This document shows, piece after piece, positions 33,944 through 45,489 of a stretch of DNA of 55,417 nucleotides. This DNA is from Marinilabiliales bacterium. GTDB lineage: Bacteria; Bacteroidota; Bacteroidia; Bacteroidales; F082. Below the pieces are notes generated by a model. That model searched no databases. It was not told where the DNA came from and saw nothing but the letters and a program-made list of their open reading frames with translations. The stretch spans positions 1 through 55,417 of the forward strand of contig PKTA01000142.1 in assembly GCA_002869365.1 (NCBI GenBank), in the 5' to 3' direction. Made by a program: the position numbers and the translations under genes. How positions within the stretch are numbered: position 1 is the first letter of the stretch; every line of letters begins with the position of its first letter.

Positions 33944-33968
33944 CATTTCAAATCACAAAATCAGGGAT

Positions 33969-34826
33969 ATGGCAGAAATGGGCAAATTAAACACTTTAGA
34001 AGTACTTCGTGTTGTAGAACACGGAATGTATTTACAGGGTGAGAACAATAACGATATTTTGTTACCAAATAAATATATCCCTGAAGGCACCAAAGTTGGT
34101 GATGAAATAGAAGTTTTTATTTATCGTGATTCAGAAGACCGCATTATTGCTACCACACTCACTCCCAAAGGAATGGTTGGCGATTTTGCCTATCTCGAAG
34201 TAGTAGCAGTTAACCGCATTGGAGCATTTATGGGATGGGGTCTTGAAAAAGATTTGTTCGTCCCTTTCAAGGAACAGAGAGTAAAAATGCAGCAAGGGCA
34301 GAAATATGTTGTGGGCATTTATATTGATGAATCTTCCGACAGAATTGCCGCTTCATCGAAATTATATCAATTTCTGGATGATGACATGCCTGAATTCAGC
34401 ACCAACGAAGAAGTGGAAGCCTTTATTTATGACGAAAATGAAATAGGTTATAACTGCCTTGTTAATGAACAATTTGTTGGAATTATTTATGAAAGTGATG
34501 TGGTTACTAATCTGGAAGTGGGACAAAAAGTAAAGGCCTATGTTCAAAAAGTTCGTCCTGATAAAAAAGTCGACCTCAGCCTTTTACCTTCAGGCTACGG
34601 CAAAGTTGATGACATTGCGACCGGTATCCTAAACAAACTCAAGGAAAACGATGGATATATTGCTTTGAGCGACAAATCGCCATCGGAGACTATTAATCTT
34701 AAGTTGGGAATAAGTAAGAAAAATTTTAAAAAAGCAATTGGCTCTCTTTATAAAAAGAAACTTATCGAAATTGAAAAAATTGGAATAAGGCTTACTGAAG
34801 AAGGGAAGAAATATAATGAGTTATGA
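33969..34826 (+). CDS. cvfB: S1 RNA-binding protein, CvfB/YitL family
   Basis: A 285-residue protein with three S1-type OB folds (about 5-65, 70-135 and 145-210) and a C-terminal winged helix (about 220-285). GAFMGWGLEKDLFVPFKEQ, DRIAASSKL and VDLSLLPSGYGKVDD are characteristic of CvfB. These proteins bind RNA and influence gene expression and virulence in Firmicutes; the role in Bacteroidota is not defined. Its last codons and stop are part of a heptanucleotide repeat. Confidence 0.9.
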   Translation: MAEMGKLNTLEVLRVVEHGMYLQGENNNDILLPNKYIPEGTKVGDEIEVFIYRDSEDRIIATTLTPKGMVGDFAYLEVVAVNRIGAFMGWGLEKDLFVPFKEQRVKMQQGQKYVVGIYIDESSDRIAASSKLYQFLDDDMPEFSTNEEVEAFIYDENEIGYNCLVNEQFVGIIYESDVVTNLEVGQKVKAYVQKVRPDKKVDLSLLPSGYGKVDDIATGILNKLKENDGYIALSDKSPSETINLKLGISKKNFKKAIGSLYKKKLIEIEKIGIRLTEEGKKYNEL

Positions 34827-34850
34827 GTTATGAGTTTTGAGTTTTGAGTT
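34816..34850. repeat. Five tandem heptamers overlapping the cvfB stop
   Basis: ATGAGTT x3 (34816-34836) followed by TTGAGTT x2 (34837-34850). The cvfB stop TGA (34824-34826) lies inside the second unit. Confidence 0.8.
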
Positions 34851-34911
34851 AGGGCTAAAGTTACATGTTGCAAGTTGCAGGTTCGTTTCATTATTCAGAT
34901 ATAACTTAAGG

Positions 34912-35007
34912 CACTTGTAACTTTAGGCACTTATAACTATAGGCACTCTATGAACTCGATGAACTCTAGCGCACTTTAGACACTTGTAACTTTAGGCACT
35001 TATAACT
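34912..35007. repeat. 27-base perfect direct repeat
   Basis: The same 27 bases, starting CACTTGTAACTTTAGGCACT, occur at 34912-34938 and 34981-35007, 69 bases apart. Related words fill the space between. The second copy ends nine bases before the -7 element of the next gene. Confidence 0.8.
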
Positions 35008-35015
35008 TAAAATAC

Positions 35016-35023
35016 TATATTTG
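35016..35023 (+). promoter_or_regulatory. Candidate -7 promoter element (TATATTTG)
   Basis: Exact TAnnTTTG match, 31 bases before the ATG at 35055. Confidence 0.5.
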
Positions 35024-35054
35024 TCCTCACAATAATTTCATAAACATTTTCACC

Positions 35055-35471
35055 ATGAACACTGAAATTCAATCAATTATAGATCATTCGCTGGAGTACG
35101 CAGGCGAACTATTAAGTCAAACCGGAGAGTTATATCCTTTTGGTGCTTTTACTGACAAAACCGGACAGGTGCATCCACTTGAGATGGAAATCGATAAGAA
35201 AAATATTCCAACCAATGGTAAGATAATTGAAACACTGTGGAACTTTTGCATGGAGGAACTGGAAAATGATAAAATTTCTGCTTTTGGCATAAGTTTCGAA
35301 TCTTCCATACAAATTGAAGAAGGAAAAGAACCAATTGACACGGTTGTTATAATTTCAAACCATAAGGATGAGGAAGAACTTCCTGCTTATTGTACTCAAT
35401 TTAAGATTGTTGGAGATTCCAAAGTTGAATTTGGCGAAATGTTTGCTGTCGACAAAAAGTATTTCAATTGA
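35055..35471 (+). CDS. Conserved-looking protein of unknown function
   Basis: A 138-residue soluble, acidic protein without a signal peptide or membrane segment. Predicted alpha/beta: an N-terminal helix (IQSIIDHSLEYAGELLSQTG), then beta-rich segments (LYPFGAFTDKTGQVHPLEME, AFGISFESSIQIEEGKEPIDTVVIISNH). I do not recognise the family. The next gene starts inside its stop codon (TTGA), so the two are translationally coupled. Confidence 0.7.
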   Translation: MNTEIQSIIDHSLEYAGELLSQTGELYPFGAFTDKTGQVHPLEMEIDKKNIPTNGKIIETLWNFCMEELENDKISAFGISFESSIQIEEGKEPIDTVVIISNHKDEEELPAYCTQFKIVGDSKVEFGEMFAVDKKYFN

Positions 35472-36025
35472 AAATTAGCGGAAAACAACTTGAAAAAATA
35501 ATACTCTCAGAAATGTCCAAGGCAAATACTCTTTTTGCCCGTGACTTAGTATTAGCCGATACCGATTTATTCAAACCATTGTTTAATATGATTCTCCGCA
35601 ATGCGGAGCCATTATCCCGCAGAGCAATATGGATAATGGATTATGTTTTGGAAGCACAGCCCAATCTTATAAGCAAAACTTATATTATAAAATTAATCGA
35701 CAATTTGAATAATTATTCGCATGAAGCCCTGATACGTCATAGTTTAAGGATTATTGCCAGATACAAAATACCCGAATCTCATTCAGCAAAACTTCTGAAT
35801 ACTTGCTTCGATTACCTCTTAGACCCCAAAACAAGCATTGCTTCAAAAGCATGGAGTATGGATATTCTATATGAATTTTCAGAGGAAGAACCCGACCTTA
35901 AACAAGAACTTATTACAGCCATCGAAATGAATCTGGAGCATGCTTCGGCAGGCATAAAAAACAAAGCCGTAAAAATGATTAAAAAACTAAAAAAACAGGT
36001 TTTTCTCCATTCTATTATGAAATAA
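35468..36025 (+). CDS. HEAT-repeat-like helical protein of unknown function
   Basis: A 185-residue all-helical protein. The start is a TTG at 35468 overlapping the previous stop; the first ATG (35513) would remove 15 residues. Segments such as PLSRRAIWIMDYVLEAQPNL, EALIRHSLRIIARYKIP and ASKAWSMDILYEFSEEEPDL look like HEAT or armadillo-type helix pairs, ending with a Lys-rich helix. No signal peptide, so it is cytoplasmic. No specific function is recognised; a scaffold role together with the coupled upstream gene is possible. Confidence 0.68.
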   Translation: MKISGKQLEKIILSEMSKANTLFARDLVLADTDLFKPLFNMILRNAEPLSRRAIWIMDYVLEAQPNLISKTYIIKLIDNLNNYSHEALIRHSLRIIARYKIPESHSAKLLNTCFDYLLDPKTSIASKAWSMDILYEFSEEEPDLKQELITAIEMNLEHASAGIKNKAVKMIKKLKKQVFLHSIMK

Positions 36026-36177
36026 TTTAGGAGAAAATTTTAAAATTAACCACCAACTCATATTATTTTTCCTTTTCTACCGTTGTTTAAACAACATAAT
36101 TGTTGATAAGTTGTCATTAATTATTAGTATGAGCCAATTGTATTCAATATTTTTATGAATTCAAAATCGATTTTTAA

Positions 36178-39100
36178 ATGAAACGTACCTTACTGATTTA
36201 CTGCTTATTGCCGGCTTTTTTATTTATCAACCTTGAGCTTGGCGCGCAGCAGACCGAATATTATAATTCCCCGGGTTTAAATTACAGGCAGGCTGTAGAA
36301 TTATTTGAGCAACAGTCGTATGCTCCGGCCAGAGAAGTTTTCGACAGACTTATAATGGAAAATGCTCTAAGCATGGATCATGAAAAGGAAAATGCTGAAT
36401 ATTACAGCACCGTATGTGCTGTGGAATTGGGCGATAAAGATGCTCTTCAAAAGGTAGAAGAATTTTCGAGTAATTATCCGGAAAGTAAATGGTTACCTGC
36501 ATTAAGTTTCGATTTGGGAAAAATATATTTTGGCAAAAGGCAATACAGCCAGGCTCTTGAATCTTTTAATAAGGTTTCCCAAAAAAATCTTTCTAAAGCA
36601 CAAAGGTCGGAGTTAAACTATATGAAAGGTGTTTGCTATCTGAAGAAAAGCGATTTTAGTAAAGCACTATCCTCCTTCGACAGAGTTGACAGCAGAAGTC
36701 GGGAATATGCCTCCAGCGCCAAATATTATAAATCACATATTAACTACCAGCAAGGAGAATACGATAAGGCTGCAAGTGGTTTTAAGTCGTTGGAAAACGA
36801 TAGAAGATTCAGGAAGTATGTGCCCGAATATTTGATAAACATTGCTTATGAACAAGGCAATTATCAGCAGGTTATTGATGAGGGAAGTTTGTATATGTCG
36901 AAAGCCGACAGAAAATCACAGGCCGACATTGCCAGGCTAATTGCAAACTCATACTACGAACTTAACGATTATGAAAAAGCCTATGAATATTTTCAAATTT
37001 TTGAAAATCAGGCGAGAAGAAAAATTGAACCAGGCGAAAATTACAGAATTGGATATACGAAACTGTATAAAAGCAAATTTGCTGATGCAATAAATAATTT
37101 CCAACAGGCAACAGCCGAAAGTGGGATTTTAGCACAAAACGCATGGTATCATCTGGGATATTGTTATTTAAATACCGGAGAACATCGCTTTGCATTAAAT
37201 GCATTCTTAAAGGCTTATAATGCTGAAGGAGGAGATGAGGCTGTGAAAACAGATGCCCTTCTAAACTTTGTTAAAATCAGCATGGAACAAGGTGCAGATC
37301 CTTATAACGATCCTATGGTTATTTTGGAAGATTTCATAGAGAAAAATCCTAATAACTCCAGAATTAATGAAGCCTACGATTTGATGGCTCAACTATATCT
37401 TTCATCAAAAAACTATAATGCTGCTCTTAAGTCAATTGAAAAAACAAGATCACCAAATTCAAGCATGCAAAAAGTTTATCAACAACTTGCTTATTCTCAG
37501 GGTGTTGATTATTACTCAAGAGGTTCTTATATAGATGCAATAGGATATTTTAAAAAATCATTGAAATATACTCCTGACAAGAAAATCAAAGCCCTGGCAA
37601 AATATTGGATAGCCGATTCTTATTATCGTCAAAATCAATATAATGCAGCAAGAGATTATTATAATGAATTCTTGAAGGAGTCGGGGGCAAAGTCCAGCGG
37701 TTATTACGAAAAAGCACTTTATAGTGTTGCCTACACATATTTCAATAAAAAGGAATACGCATCTGCCATAAGGCAATTTACAAATTACCTTAACAGTAAT
37801 GATGATAATGGTGGTATGAGAACCGATGCTATGCTGCGGCTTGCCGACAGTTATTTCATAAGTAGAAAATATGAAAATGCATTGAGTTGGTATAATAAAG
37901 TGTTGAAAGAAAGCGATAGAGATTTGGATTATGCGCTTTATCAGAAAGCCTTTTGTTATGGTGCCAGAGGTGATTTCAATAATAAAATTGCTTCATTGAA
38001 TGAGTTGGTTAAGCGTCATGGAAATTCAATGCTTTACGATGATGCTCTTTATGAAATAGCCTCCACTTACAGCATTATGAACGACAACAGACATGCCATA
38101 AGCAATTATGAAAAACTAGTAAGGGAGAAACCTCAGAGTAGTTTTTCGAAGAAGTCGTTGGTAAAAATGGGCTTTTTGTATTATAACAACAATCAATATG
38201 AAAAAGCAATTTCATCGCTGAAGCAGGTTATAAGTAAATATCCCGCATCTCTTGAAGCCAAAGAAGCGCTCAATACTCTGGAAAACGTATATATGGATAT
38301 GGGACGCATTGAGGATTATTTTACCTATGCCAGGAGTCTTGATTTTGTACAGGTTTCAACCAGTGTGGAAGACTCACTTACATTTACAACAGGTGAGAAT
38401 TTTTATGTGGATGGCGATTGCAATAACTCCATAAAATATCTCACAAACTATACTGAGAAATTCCCTAAAGGAGGATTTATATTGAAAGCCTATAATATGC
38501 TTACCAATTGTTATGAAAGAAATAATGACAGTTTGCAAGCCATAAAATATTACGAAAAAATTATTTCTTTTCCTGAAAATCAATATTCCGAAAATGCTTA
38601 TTTAACGTTAGCACGATTGAACTTCAATATTAAGGATTTTTCCAAATCATTGGATTATTATGAGCAAGTATTAAAAATAACAGAGGATAAAAATATTCGA
38701 CTGGAAGCCATTGATGGTGTAATGCGGGCTGCTTATCTCACCGACAAACCTCAAACAGCCATCGATCAGGCTAAAGCACTTTTAAAAACCGAGAAAGTTG
38801 GTCAGGATCAAACAGTTAAAGCGCATTATATTATCGGAAAATCATATTTGTTATTAAATAAAATGAATGATGCTCTAAGAGAATTTGAAATCACAGATAA
38901 ACTTTCGAATGATGAGTTAGGAGCTGAATCCAAATATCTGGTGGCCTTAATTAAATACAAAGCCAATCTGCTTGACGAATCGGAGAGCATTGTTTATGAA
39001 CTTTCTGAACAGTATCCTTCATATGGTTATTGGGTAGCAAAAGGCTTTATTCTATTGGCCGACATTTACTACGCCAGAGATAATATCTTCCAGGCACAAC

Positions 39101-39219
39101 AAACACTTCAAAGTGTAATTGATAATTATCAGGGTAACGACTTAAGGGAAGAAGCCCAGGGTAAACTTAACCGCATGACTCCCCTACCTGAGGATCCTGC
39201 AACAGAAGATGATAATTAA
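36178..39219 (+). CDS. Large exported tetratricopeptide-repeat protein
   Basis: A 1013-residue protein with a signal peptide (about 1-23, ELGAQ). It is almost wholly TPR and SEL/YbgF-like helical repeats, with units such as GKIYFGKRQYSQALESFNKV, YYEKALYSVAYTYFNKKEY and FLYYNNNQYEKAISSLKQV, and ends in a Pro/Asp tail. Such long periplasmic TPR proteins act as scaffolds in envelope complexes. It is followed after 26 bases by an outer-membrane barrel gene, and this pairing points to a joint envelope function, not known to me. Confidence 0.85.
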   Translation: MKRTLLIYCLLPAFLFINLELGAQQTEYYNSPGLNYRQAVELFEQQSYAPAREVFDRLIMENALSMDHEKENAEYYSTVCAVELGDKDALQKVEEFSSNYPESKWLPALSFDLGKIYFGKRQYSQALESFNKVSQKNLSKAQRSELNYMKGVCYLKKSDFSKALSSFDRVDSRSREYASSAKYYKSHINYQQGEYDKAASGFKSLENDRRFRKYVPEYLINIAYEQGNYQQVIDEGSLYMSKADRKSQADIARLIANSYYELNDYEKAYEYFQIFENQARRKIEPGENYRIGYTKLYKSKFADAINNFQQATAESGILAQNAWYHLGYCYLNTGEHRFALNAFLKAYNAEGGDEAVKTDALLNFVKISMEQGADPYNDPMVILEDFIEKNPNNSRINEAYDLMAQLYLSSKNYNAALKSIEKTRSPNSSMQKVYQQLAYSQGVDYYSRGSYIDAIGYFKKSLKYTPDKKIKALAKYWIADSYYRQNQYNAARDYYNEFLKESGAKSSGYYEKALYSVAYTYFNKKEYASAIRQFTNYLNSNDDNGGMRTDAMLRLADSYFISRKYENALSWYNKVLKESDRDLDYALYQKAFCYGARGDFNNKIASLNELVKRHGNSMLYDDALYEIASTYSIMNDNRHAISNYEKLVREKPQSSFSKKSLVKMGFLYYNNNQYEKAISSLKQVISKYPASLEAKEALNTLENVYMDMGRIEDYFTYARSLDFVQVSTSVEDSLTFTTGENFYVDGDCNNSIKYLTNYTEKFPKGGFILKAYNMLTNCYERNNDSLQAIKYYEKIISFPENQYSENAYLTLARLNFNIKDFSKSLDYYEQVLKITEDKNIRLEAIDGVMRAAYLTDKPQTAIDQAKALLKTEKVGQDQTVKAHYIIGKSYLLLNKMNDALREFEITDKLSNDELGAESKYLVALIKYKANLLDESESIVYELSEQYPSYGYWVAKGFILLADIYYARDNIFQAQQTLQSVIDNYQGNDLREEAQGKLNRMTPLPEDPATEDDN

Positions 39220-39245
39220 GAATAAACGATTTAAAAGAAGAAGAC

Positions 39246-40949
39246 ATGAGTTTGTTAAAAAATATATTTGCTGCAATTTTAGTTTTAAGCGTGGTTTCTA
39301 ATATAGAAGCGCAACAAGACAAAAAGGACAAGCATAATGAGCAGGTTACCATTGTAGGCTCATACGAACCTACAATTAATGATGCATTCAAAATAAATAC
39401 TAAGCCCGATATTATTGAACCGGAAGCACAACATACAGAGTTTAATTTCCAGTTACCAAATATTAAGCAAAACACCAGTATTGAACTAAATACAATTAAG
39501 CCGGTCGACATCAGAAACAGCAGTAGAACAGTTGCTTATAACGATTATTTGAAACTTGGGTTTGGTAGTAGAATTAGTCCTTATATCGACTTTTATCATT
39601 CAAATAATGATAAAGGAAACTACAATTTTACTGCTAACTTATATCATTATTCTTCGTTTAGTAGCATTGAAAACTATTCACCATCACCTTTTTCAAAAAC
39701 ACATGCAAAGGTAAACTATCAGAAATTTTTAGATAATCACATACTTGATTTAGGATTCAAATACGGATTAAATACAAATAAGTATTATGGTTACATTCCT
39801 GATGATTTTCCGAACATTACAATACCTGATAACGAACTCAAACAAATGTTTAACCTAATGCAGGCAAATGTTGGTTTTAGCAGTAATTATAAAAGGAAAA
39901 GTAAACTGCACCATGAAGTGAGATTATCAGCATATTACTACTTCGATCGTTTTAAAACATCAGAGATGAATACAAAATTTGATTTCGATATTCATAAAGG
40001 TTTCGATGTTGTGGATATGCTAGATTATCAAAACCTTGGTTTAAAAGGTGAGTTTGATTTCTACTCAAACTCTGATACTTTAGAGAGTTCGTCTGAATTT
40101 TATGTAGGAATAACGCCTTATTTCACTGCTAATTACGGGGCTTTTAATTTTAATGCAGGTATTAAATTGGGACTGGAAAACGACAGCACATCATCATTTC
40201 ATTTCTGGCCCGATTTGGAAGTCCAGATGAATGTAATTCCAGAATCATTCACCATATTCGCAGGAATAATGGGAGGCCTGGAAAAGCAATCATATTTTAC
40301 ACTCACATCTGAAAATCCATATTTATCTTCTGTTGCAAACCTTAAATACTTGAATGAAAAGATAAATGTTTTTGGAGGTTTTAAATTAAGTATTGCACAA
40401 ACGGCAGGATTTCAAATTAAAGCCGGATGGCGATCGTTTGAGGATATGGCATTCTTCATAAACTATGGTGATTATTTACTCCAGTCACAAATTCCGTTCG
40501 GTCCTTTAAATAAGTTTTATACAGCCTTCGATGATGGTAATGAGTTTTATACCGAAGCATCCATCTCCATTTCTGCAGGCAAACAGTTTAAAATTAATAT
40601 TGGTGGAGAATATCATACTTACAGCCTAGACTCTTTACAACAGGCTTATCATAAACCTCTTACCAAAGCATTCGTTGGAGGCTCCTACAGTTTTGCAGAA
40701 AAGGTAAAAATTAGTTTAGAAATGGTATTCAACGGCAAAAGATATGCCCTCGACAGCAATGGATTGGCTCCGAAAGAAGTTGAACTCGATTCGTATGTTG
40801 ATTTGAATGCAGAAGTGGAATATCGTATAAATGAAAACTTAAGTGCTTTCTTAAATGGCACAAATCTGTTAAATAATAATTATATGCAATTCTATTCATA
40901 TCCCGTCCAGGGAATTCAAATTATGGCTGGTATTTCTTACAGATTCTAA
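39246..40949 (+). CDS. Outer-membrane barrel protein, TonB-receptor-like without a clear plug
   Basis: A 567-residue protein with a signal peptide (1-22, SNIEA-Q). A short periplasmic stretch (about 23-95) has a VTIVGSYEPTINDAFKI segment, which resembles part of a TonB-box region, but no full plug domain. The rest shows amphipathic strands with aromatic girdles and ends in ISYRF with terminal Phe, as needed for BamA recognition. FLNGTNLLNNNYMQFYSYP near the end is typical of TonB receptor barrels. Forms an operon with the TPR gene upstream; substrate unknown. Confidence 0.8.
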   Translation: MSLLKNIFAAILVLSVVSNIEAQQDKKDKHNEQVTIVGSYEPTINDAFKINTKPDIIEPEAQHTEFNFQLPNIKQNTSIELNTIKPVDIRNSSRTVAYNDYLKLGFGSRISPYIDFYHSNNDKGNYNFTANLYHYSSFSSIENYSPSPFSKTHAKVNYQKFLDNHILDLGFKYGLNTNKYYGYIPDDFPNITIPDNELKQMFNLMQANVGFSSNYKRKSKLHHEVRLSAYYYFDRFKTSEMNTKFDFDIHKGFDVVDMLDYQNLGLKGEFDFYSNSDTLESSSEFYVGITPYFTANYGAFNFNAGIKLGLENDSTSSFHFWPDLEVQMNVIPESFTIFAGIMGGLEKQSYFTLTSENPYLSSVANLKYLNEKINVFGGFKLSIAQTAGFQIKAGWRSFEDMAFFINYGDYLLQSQIPFGPLNKFYTAFDDGNEFYTEASISISAGKQFKINIGGEYHTYSLDSLQQAYHKPLTKAFVGGSYSFAEKVKISLEMVFNGKRYALDSNGLAPKEVELDSYVDLNAEVEYRINENLSAFLNGTNLLNNNYMQFYSYPVQGIQIMAGISYRF

Positions 40950-41006
40950 TCATAAAATTTAATACACTACTCATCTTATTCACAAATTATTCTCTCTTTT
41001 TAAACA

Positions 41007-41030
41007 ATTTAAGTAAGGGTTTACTTAAAT
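41007..41030. promoter_or_regulatory. Dyad and DnaA-box-like motifs upstream of gyrB
   Basis: ATTTAAGTAA (41007-41016) and TTACTTAAAT (41021-41030) form a perfect 10-base inverted repeat with a four-base gap. The same 275-base A+T-rich spacer (40950-41224) has TTATTCACA (40976-40984, DnaA-box consensus), the palindrome TTATCAATTGATAA (41052-41065), the FNR-like TGATAAAAATCA (41060-41071) and TGTTGATAA (41133-41141). No gene is seen. Confidence 0.35.
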
Positions 41031-41190
41031 ATATTAATGTATTGTTAAGGATTATCAATTGATAAAAATCATAAGTATAAAATCACATATTAAAAACTAT
41101 GTGTAATATATTGATTATATGATACTTACGCCTGTTGATAACTTATAGTGACAACACTAAAAAAATAGAGGAATAACAAGTATTTTTCAT

Positions 41191-41198
41191 TAAATTTG
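41191..41198 (+). promoter_or_regulatory. Candidate -7 promoter element (TAAATTTG) of gyrB
   Basis: Exact TAnnTTTG match, 26 bases before the ATG at 41225. Confidence 0.5.
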
Positions 41199-41206
41199 CA
41201 CGTTAA

Positions 41207-43204
<1,998 letters not shown>

Positions 43205-43225
43205 ACAATTGGTATTATAAGATAT

Positions 43226-43264
43226 AAAGCCTTCTGTTCTTAATAATGAATGGAAGGCTTTTTT
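43226..43264 (+). terminator. Rho-independent terminator after gyrB
   Basis: AAAGCCTTC (43226-43234) pairs perfectly with GAAGGCTTT (43253-43261), followed by a T run to 43264. Confidence 0.9.
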
Positions 43265-43421
43265 ATTTAAATAAAAGCGGCTCTCCTTAATCCTAAATTC
43301 CTAATTTTACTTTCATAAAAATCGACAATAAAATAATATTTGTACAAAAAGTTAATTGTACACAATGTATTTTGAGTTTTTTATAGTTTTTTTGTGGATA
43401 TAAATGGTAATTTCAAAAAAA

Positions 43422-45413
43422 ATGAAAACAGCATTAAAAATATTATTTCTCTTTACATTTTCTTTATTTCTTATTGGCTATGCTCATACTCAAAATGATA
43501 CACGCTGGCAATTAACAGATGATGGAGGCATAGAATGGCAGGTAAAAGCCAATGATTCACACATGGATCATATAGAAATGAGCGGACTATTTATATCCTC
43601 AATTGTACATTATGGTGTACAAAATGGAATATTAAAGGAAAAAGTCCACTTAGTTTTTCCAATGCTAAGGACTATTCCAAATAATACTCATGCCAGTCTT
43701 TCTCATGATATTGATTATGCTCAATTAGGCCGCATAAAAGTTAATGGAGAGTTTGTAAATGAAGAACCTGACAGTTTTTATATAAAAGGAATCCTAAGTT
43801 ACGAATCCACAACCAAGGAGGGAATATCAATTAAACATCAGTTGTTTCCTTCCACTGATGAGGCTTATTTCTTCGATAAAGTTGAAATATATAACCCTAC
43901 AAATAAAACTGTTACAATTGAAATGCCTAAAGTCGACTATTCGATTGCAACAGATGCAGATAAGGGAGTTGATGGAGTTTATATCATAAAAGTTGTTTCC
44001 AATAAGCAAGGAACCTTTACACTGAATGCTAATGAATCAATAGATTATTCGTTGATATATACTGGGAAGAAATCCGGTTCCGAAGATGTATATATTTCCC
44101 CGGATTATGAATTAAATAAACGCAAAAAACTAATAAATGAAACCTTTAATAATTTGGTTTTTGAATCTCCTGATGAAATATCAAACAGAGCGTTTTCATT
44201 TGCAAAACTAAGAGCTGTTGAAAGTATATTTGATACCAAGGGCGGATTAATGCACGGTCCCGGTGGAGGTGATTATTATGCTGCAATTTGGGCTAATGAT
44301 CAGGGGGAGTATGCAAATCCCTTTTTCCCATTTCTTGGAAACATTGAGGGTAATGAATCGGCTATGAACTCTTTTCGGCATTTTGCCAGATTTATGAATG
44401 ATGATTACAAGCCCATTCCCAGTTCCATTATTGCAGAAGGTATCGACATTTGGAATGGAGCAGGCGACAGAGGTGATATGGCTATGATTGCCTATGGAGC
44501 TACTCGCTTTGCCCTCGCCTATGGTGATAAAAATCAAGCAAAGGAACTTTGGCCATTAATTGAATGGTGTTTGGAATATTGCAAGAGAAAAGTAAACGAC
44601 GATGGAGTTGTAACCTCCAACAGCGACGAACTGGAAGGCAGGTTTCCGGCAGGAAAAGCAAATTTAAATACTTCTTCATTGTATTACGATGCATTGATTT
44701 CTGCAGCCTATCTTGGAAAAGAGTTGAATATCGACAACTCTATTCTCGACAACTACAACTTACAATCTAAGAAGTTGGAGAAATCAATTGAAAGTTATTT
44801 TGGACGAAATATTTCAGGATTTGAAACCTATAGATATTATGCCGGAAATGATGTTCTGCGTGCATGGATTTGCACACCTCTTACGGTAGATATATTTACA
44901 AGAAGCAAGGGCACTATAGAGGCTTTATTTTCTGATTATTTATGGACAGAAGACGGATTGGCATCGGCAGAGGGAAGTACAACTTTTTGGGACAGAGCCA
45001 CTCTTTATGCTTTACGAGGTGTATTTGCGGCAGGTGAAACAAAAAAAGCCATGCCCTTCTTCATTTACTATTCCAAAAGACGCTTATTGGGAGAACATGT
45101 TCCATATCCCGTAGAAGCTTATCCCGAAGGAAATCAGAGACATTTATCGGCCGAAAGTGCTTTATATTGCCGAATAATAACTGAAGGTATCTTCGGCATA
45201 CGCCCAACAGGACTATCAGAATTTACGCTCTCACCTAAATTGCCCGATGGATGGGATTCAATGGCATTGAGAAACATAAAAGCCTTTAACAACAATTTTG
45301 ATATTGAGATTAAAAGAGAAAAGGAAAAATTATATATCAAAGTTTCTAATCAGGATGAGATATATTTGGAAACGATAGTAGGCTATAATGAAACTATTGT
45401 AGTTAGATTATAA
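43422..45413 (+). CDS. Exported six-hairpin glycosidase-like protein
   Basis: About 663 residues from the ATG at 43422, where a signal peptide begins (MKTALKILFLFTFSLFLIGY); an upstream ATG at 43404 adds six residues. The N-terminal third is beta-rich (WQLTDDGGIEWQVK), like the super-sandwich domain before (alpha/alpha)6 barrels. The barrel part has HGPGGGDYYAAIWANDQGEYANPF, GIDIWNGAGDRGDMAMIAYG and DGLASAEGSTTFWDRATLYALRG; the Asp and Glu in these are candidate catalytic residues. A C-terminal beta domain ends the protein. The fold is like GH78/GH95-type enzymes, but family and substrate cannot be named. Confidence 0.75.
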   Translation: MKTALKILFLFTFSLFLIGYAHTQNDTRWQLTDDGGIEWQVKANDSHMDHIEMSGLFISSIVHYGVQNGILKEKVHLVFPMLRTIPNNTHASLSHDIDYAQLGRIKVNGEFVNEEPDSFYIKGILSYESTTKEGISIKHQLFPSTDEAYFFDKVEIYNPTNKTVTIEMPKVDYSIATDADKGVDGVYIIKVVSNKQGTFTLNANESIDYSLIYTGKKSGSEDVYISPDYELNKRKKLINETFNNLVFESPDEISNRAFSFAKLRAVESIFDTKGGLMHGPGGGDYYAAIWANDQGEYANPFFPFLGNIEGNESAMNSFRHFARFMNDDYKPIPSSIIAEGIDIWNGAGDRGDMAMIAYGATRFALAYGDKNQAKELWPLIEWCLEYCKRKVNDDGVVTSNSDELEGRFPAGKANLNTSSLYYDALISAAYLGKELNIDNSILDNYNLQSKKLEKSIESYFGRNISGFETYRYYAGNDVLRAWICTPLTVDIFTRSKGTIEALFSDYLWTEDGLASAEGSTTFWDRATLYALRGVFAAGETKKAMPFFIYYSKRRLLGEHVPYPVEAYPEGNQRHLSAESALYCRIITEGIFGIRPTGLSEFTLSPKLPDGWDSMALRNIKAFNNNFDIEIKREKEKLYIKVSNQDEIYLETIVGYNETIVVRL

Positions 45414-45489
45414 AATTAAAACTAAATAAAGTAAAGATTGAAAGTTTCACTAAAAATGCATTAATTCGCAAAAGAATTGGAAATGTTCG

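Noticed and set aside
34816-35007. CRISPR array
   Set aside because: Repeats are seven-base units and one 27-base pair with a repetitive, not unique, spacer; no cas genes nearby.
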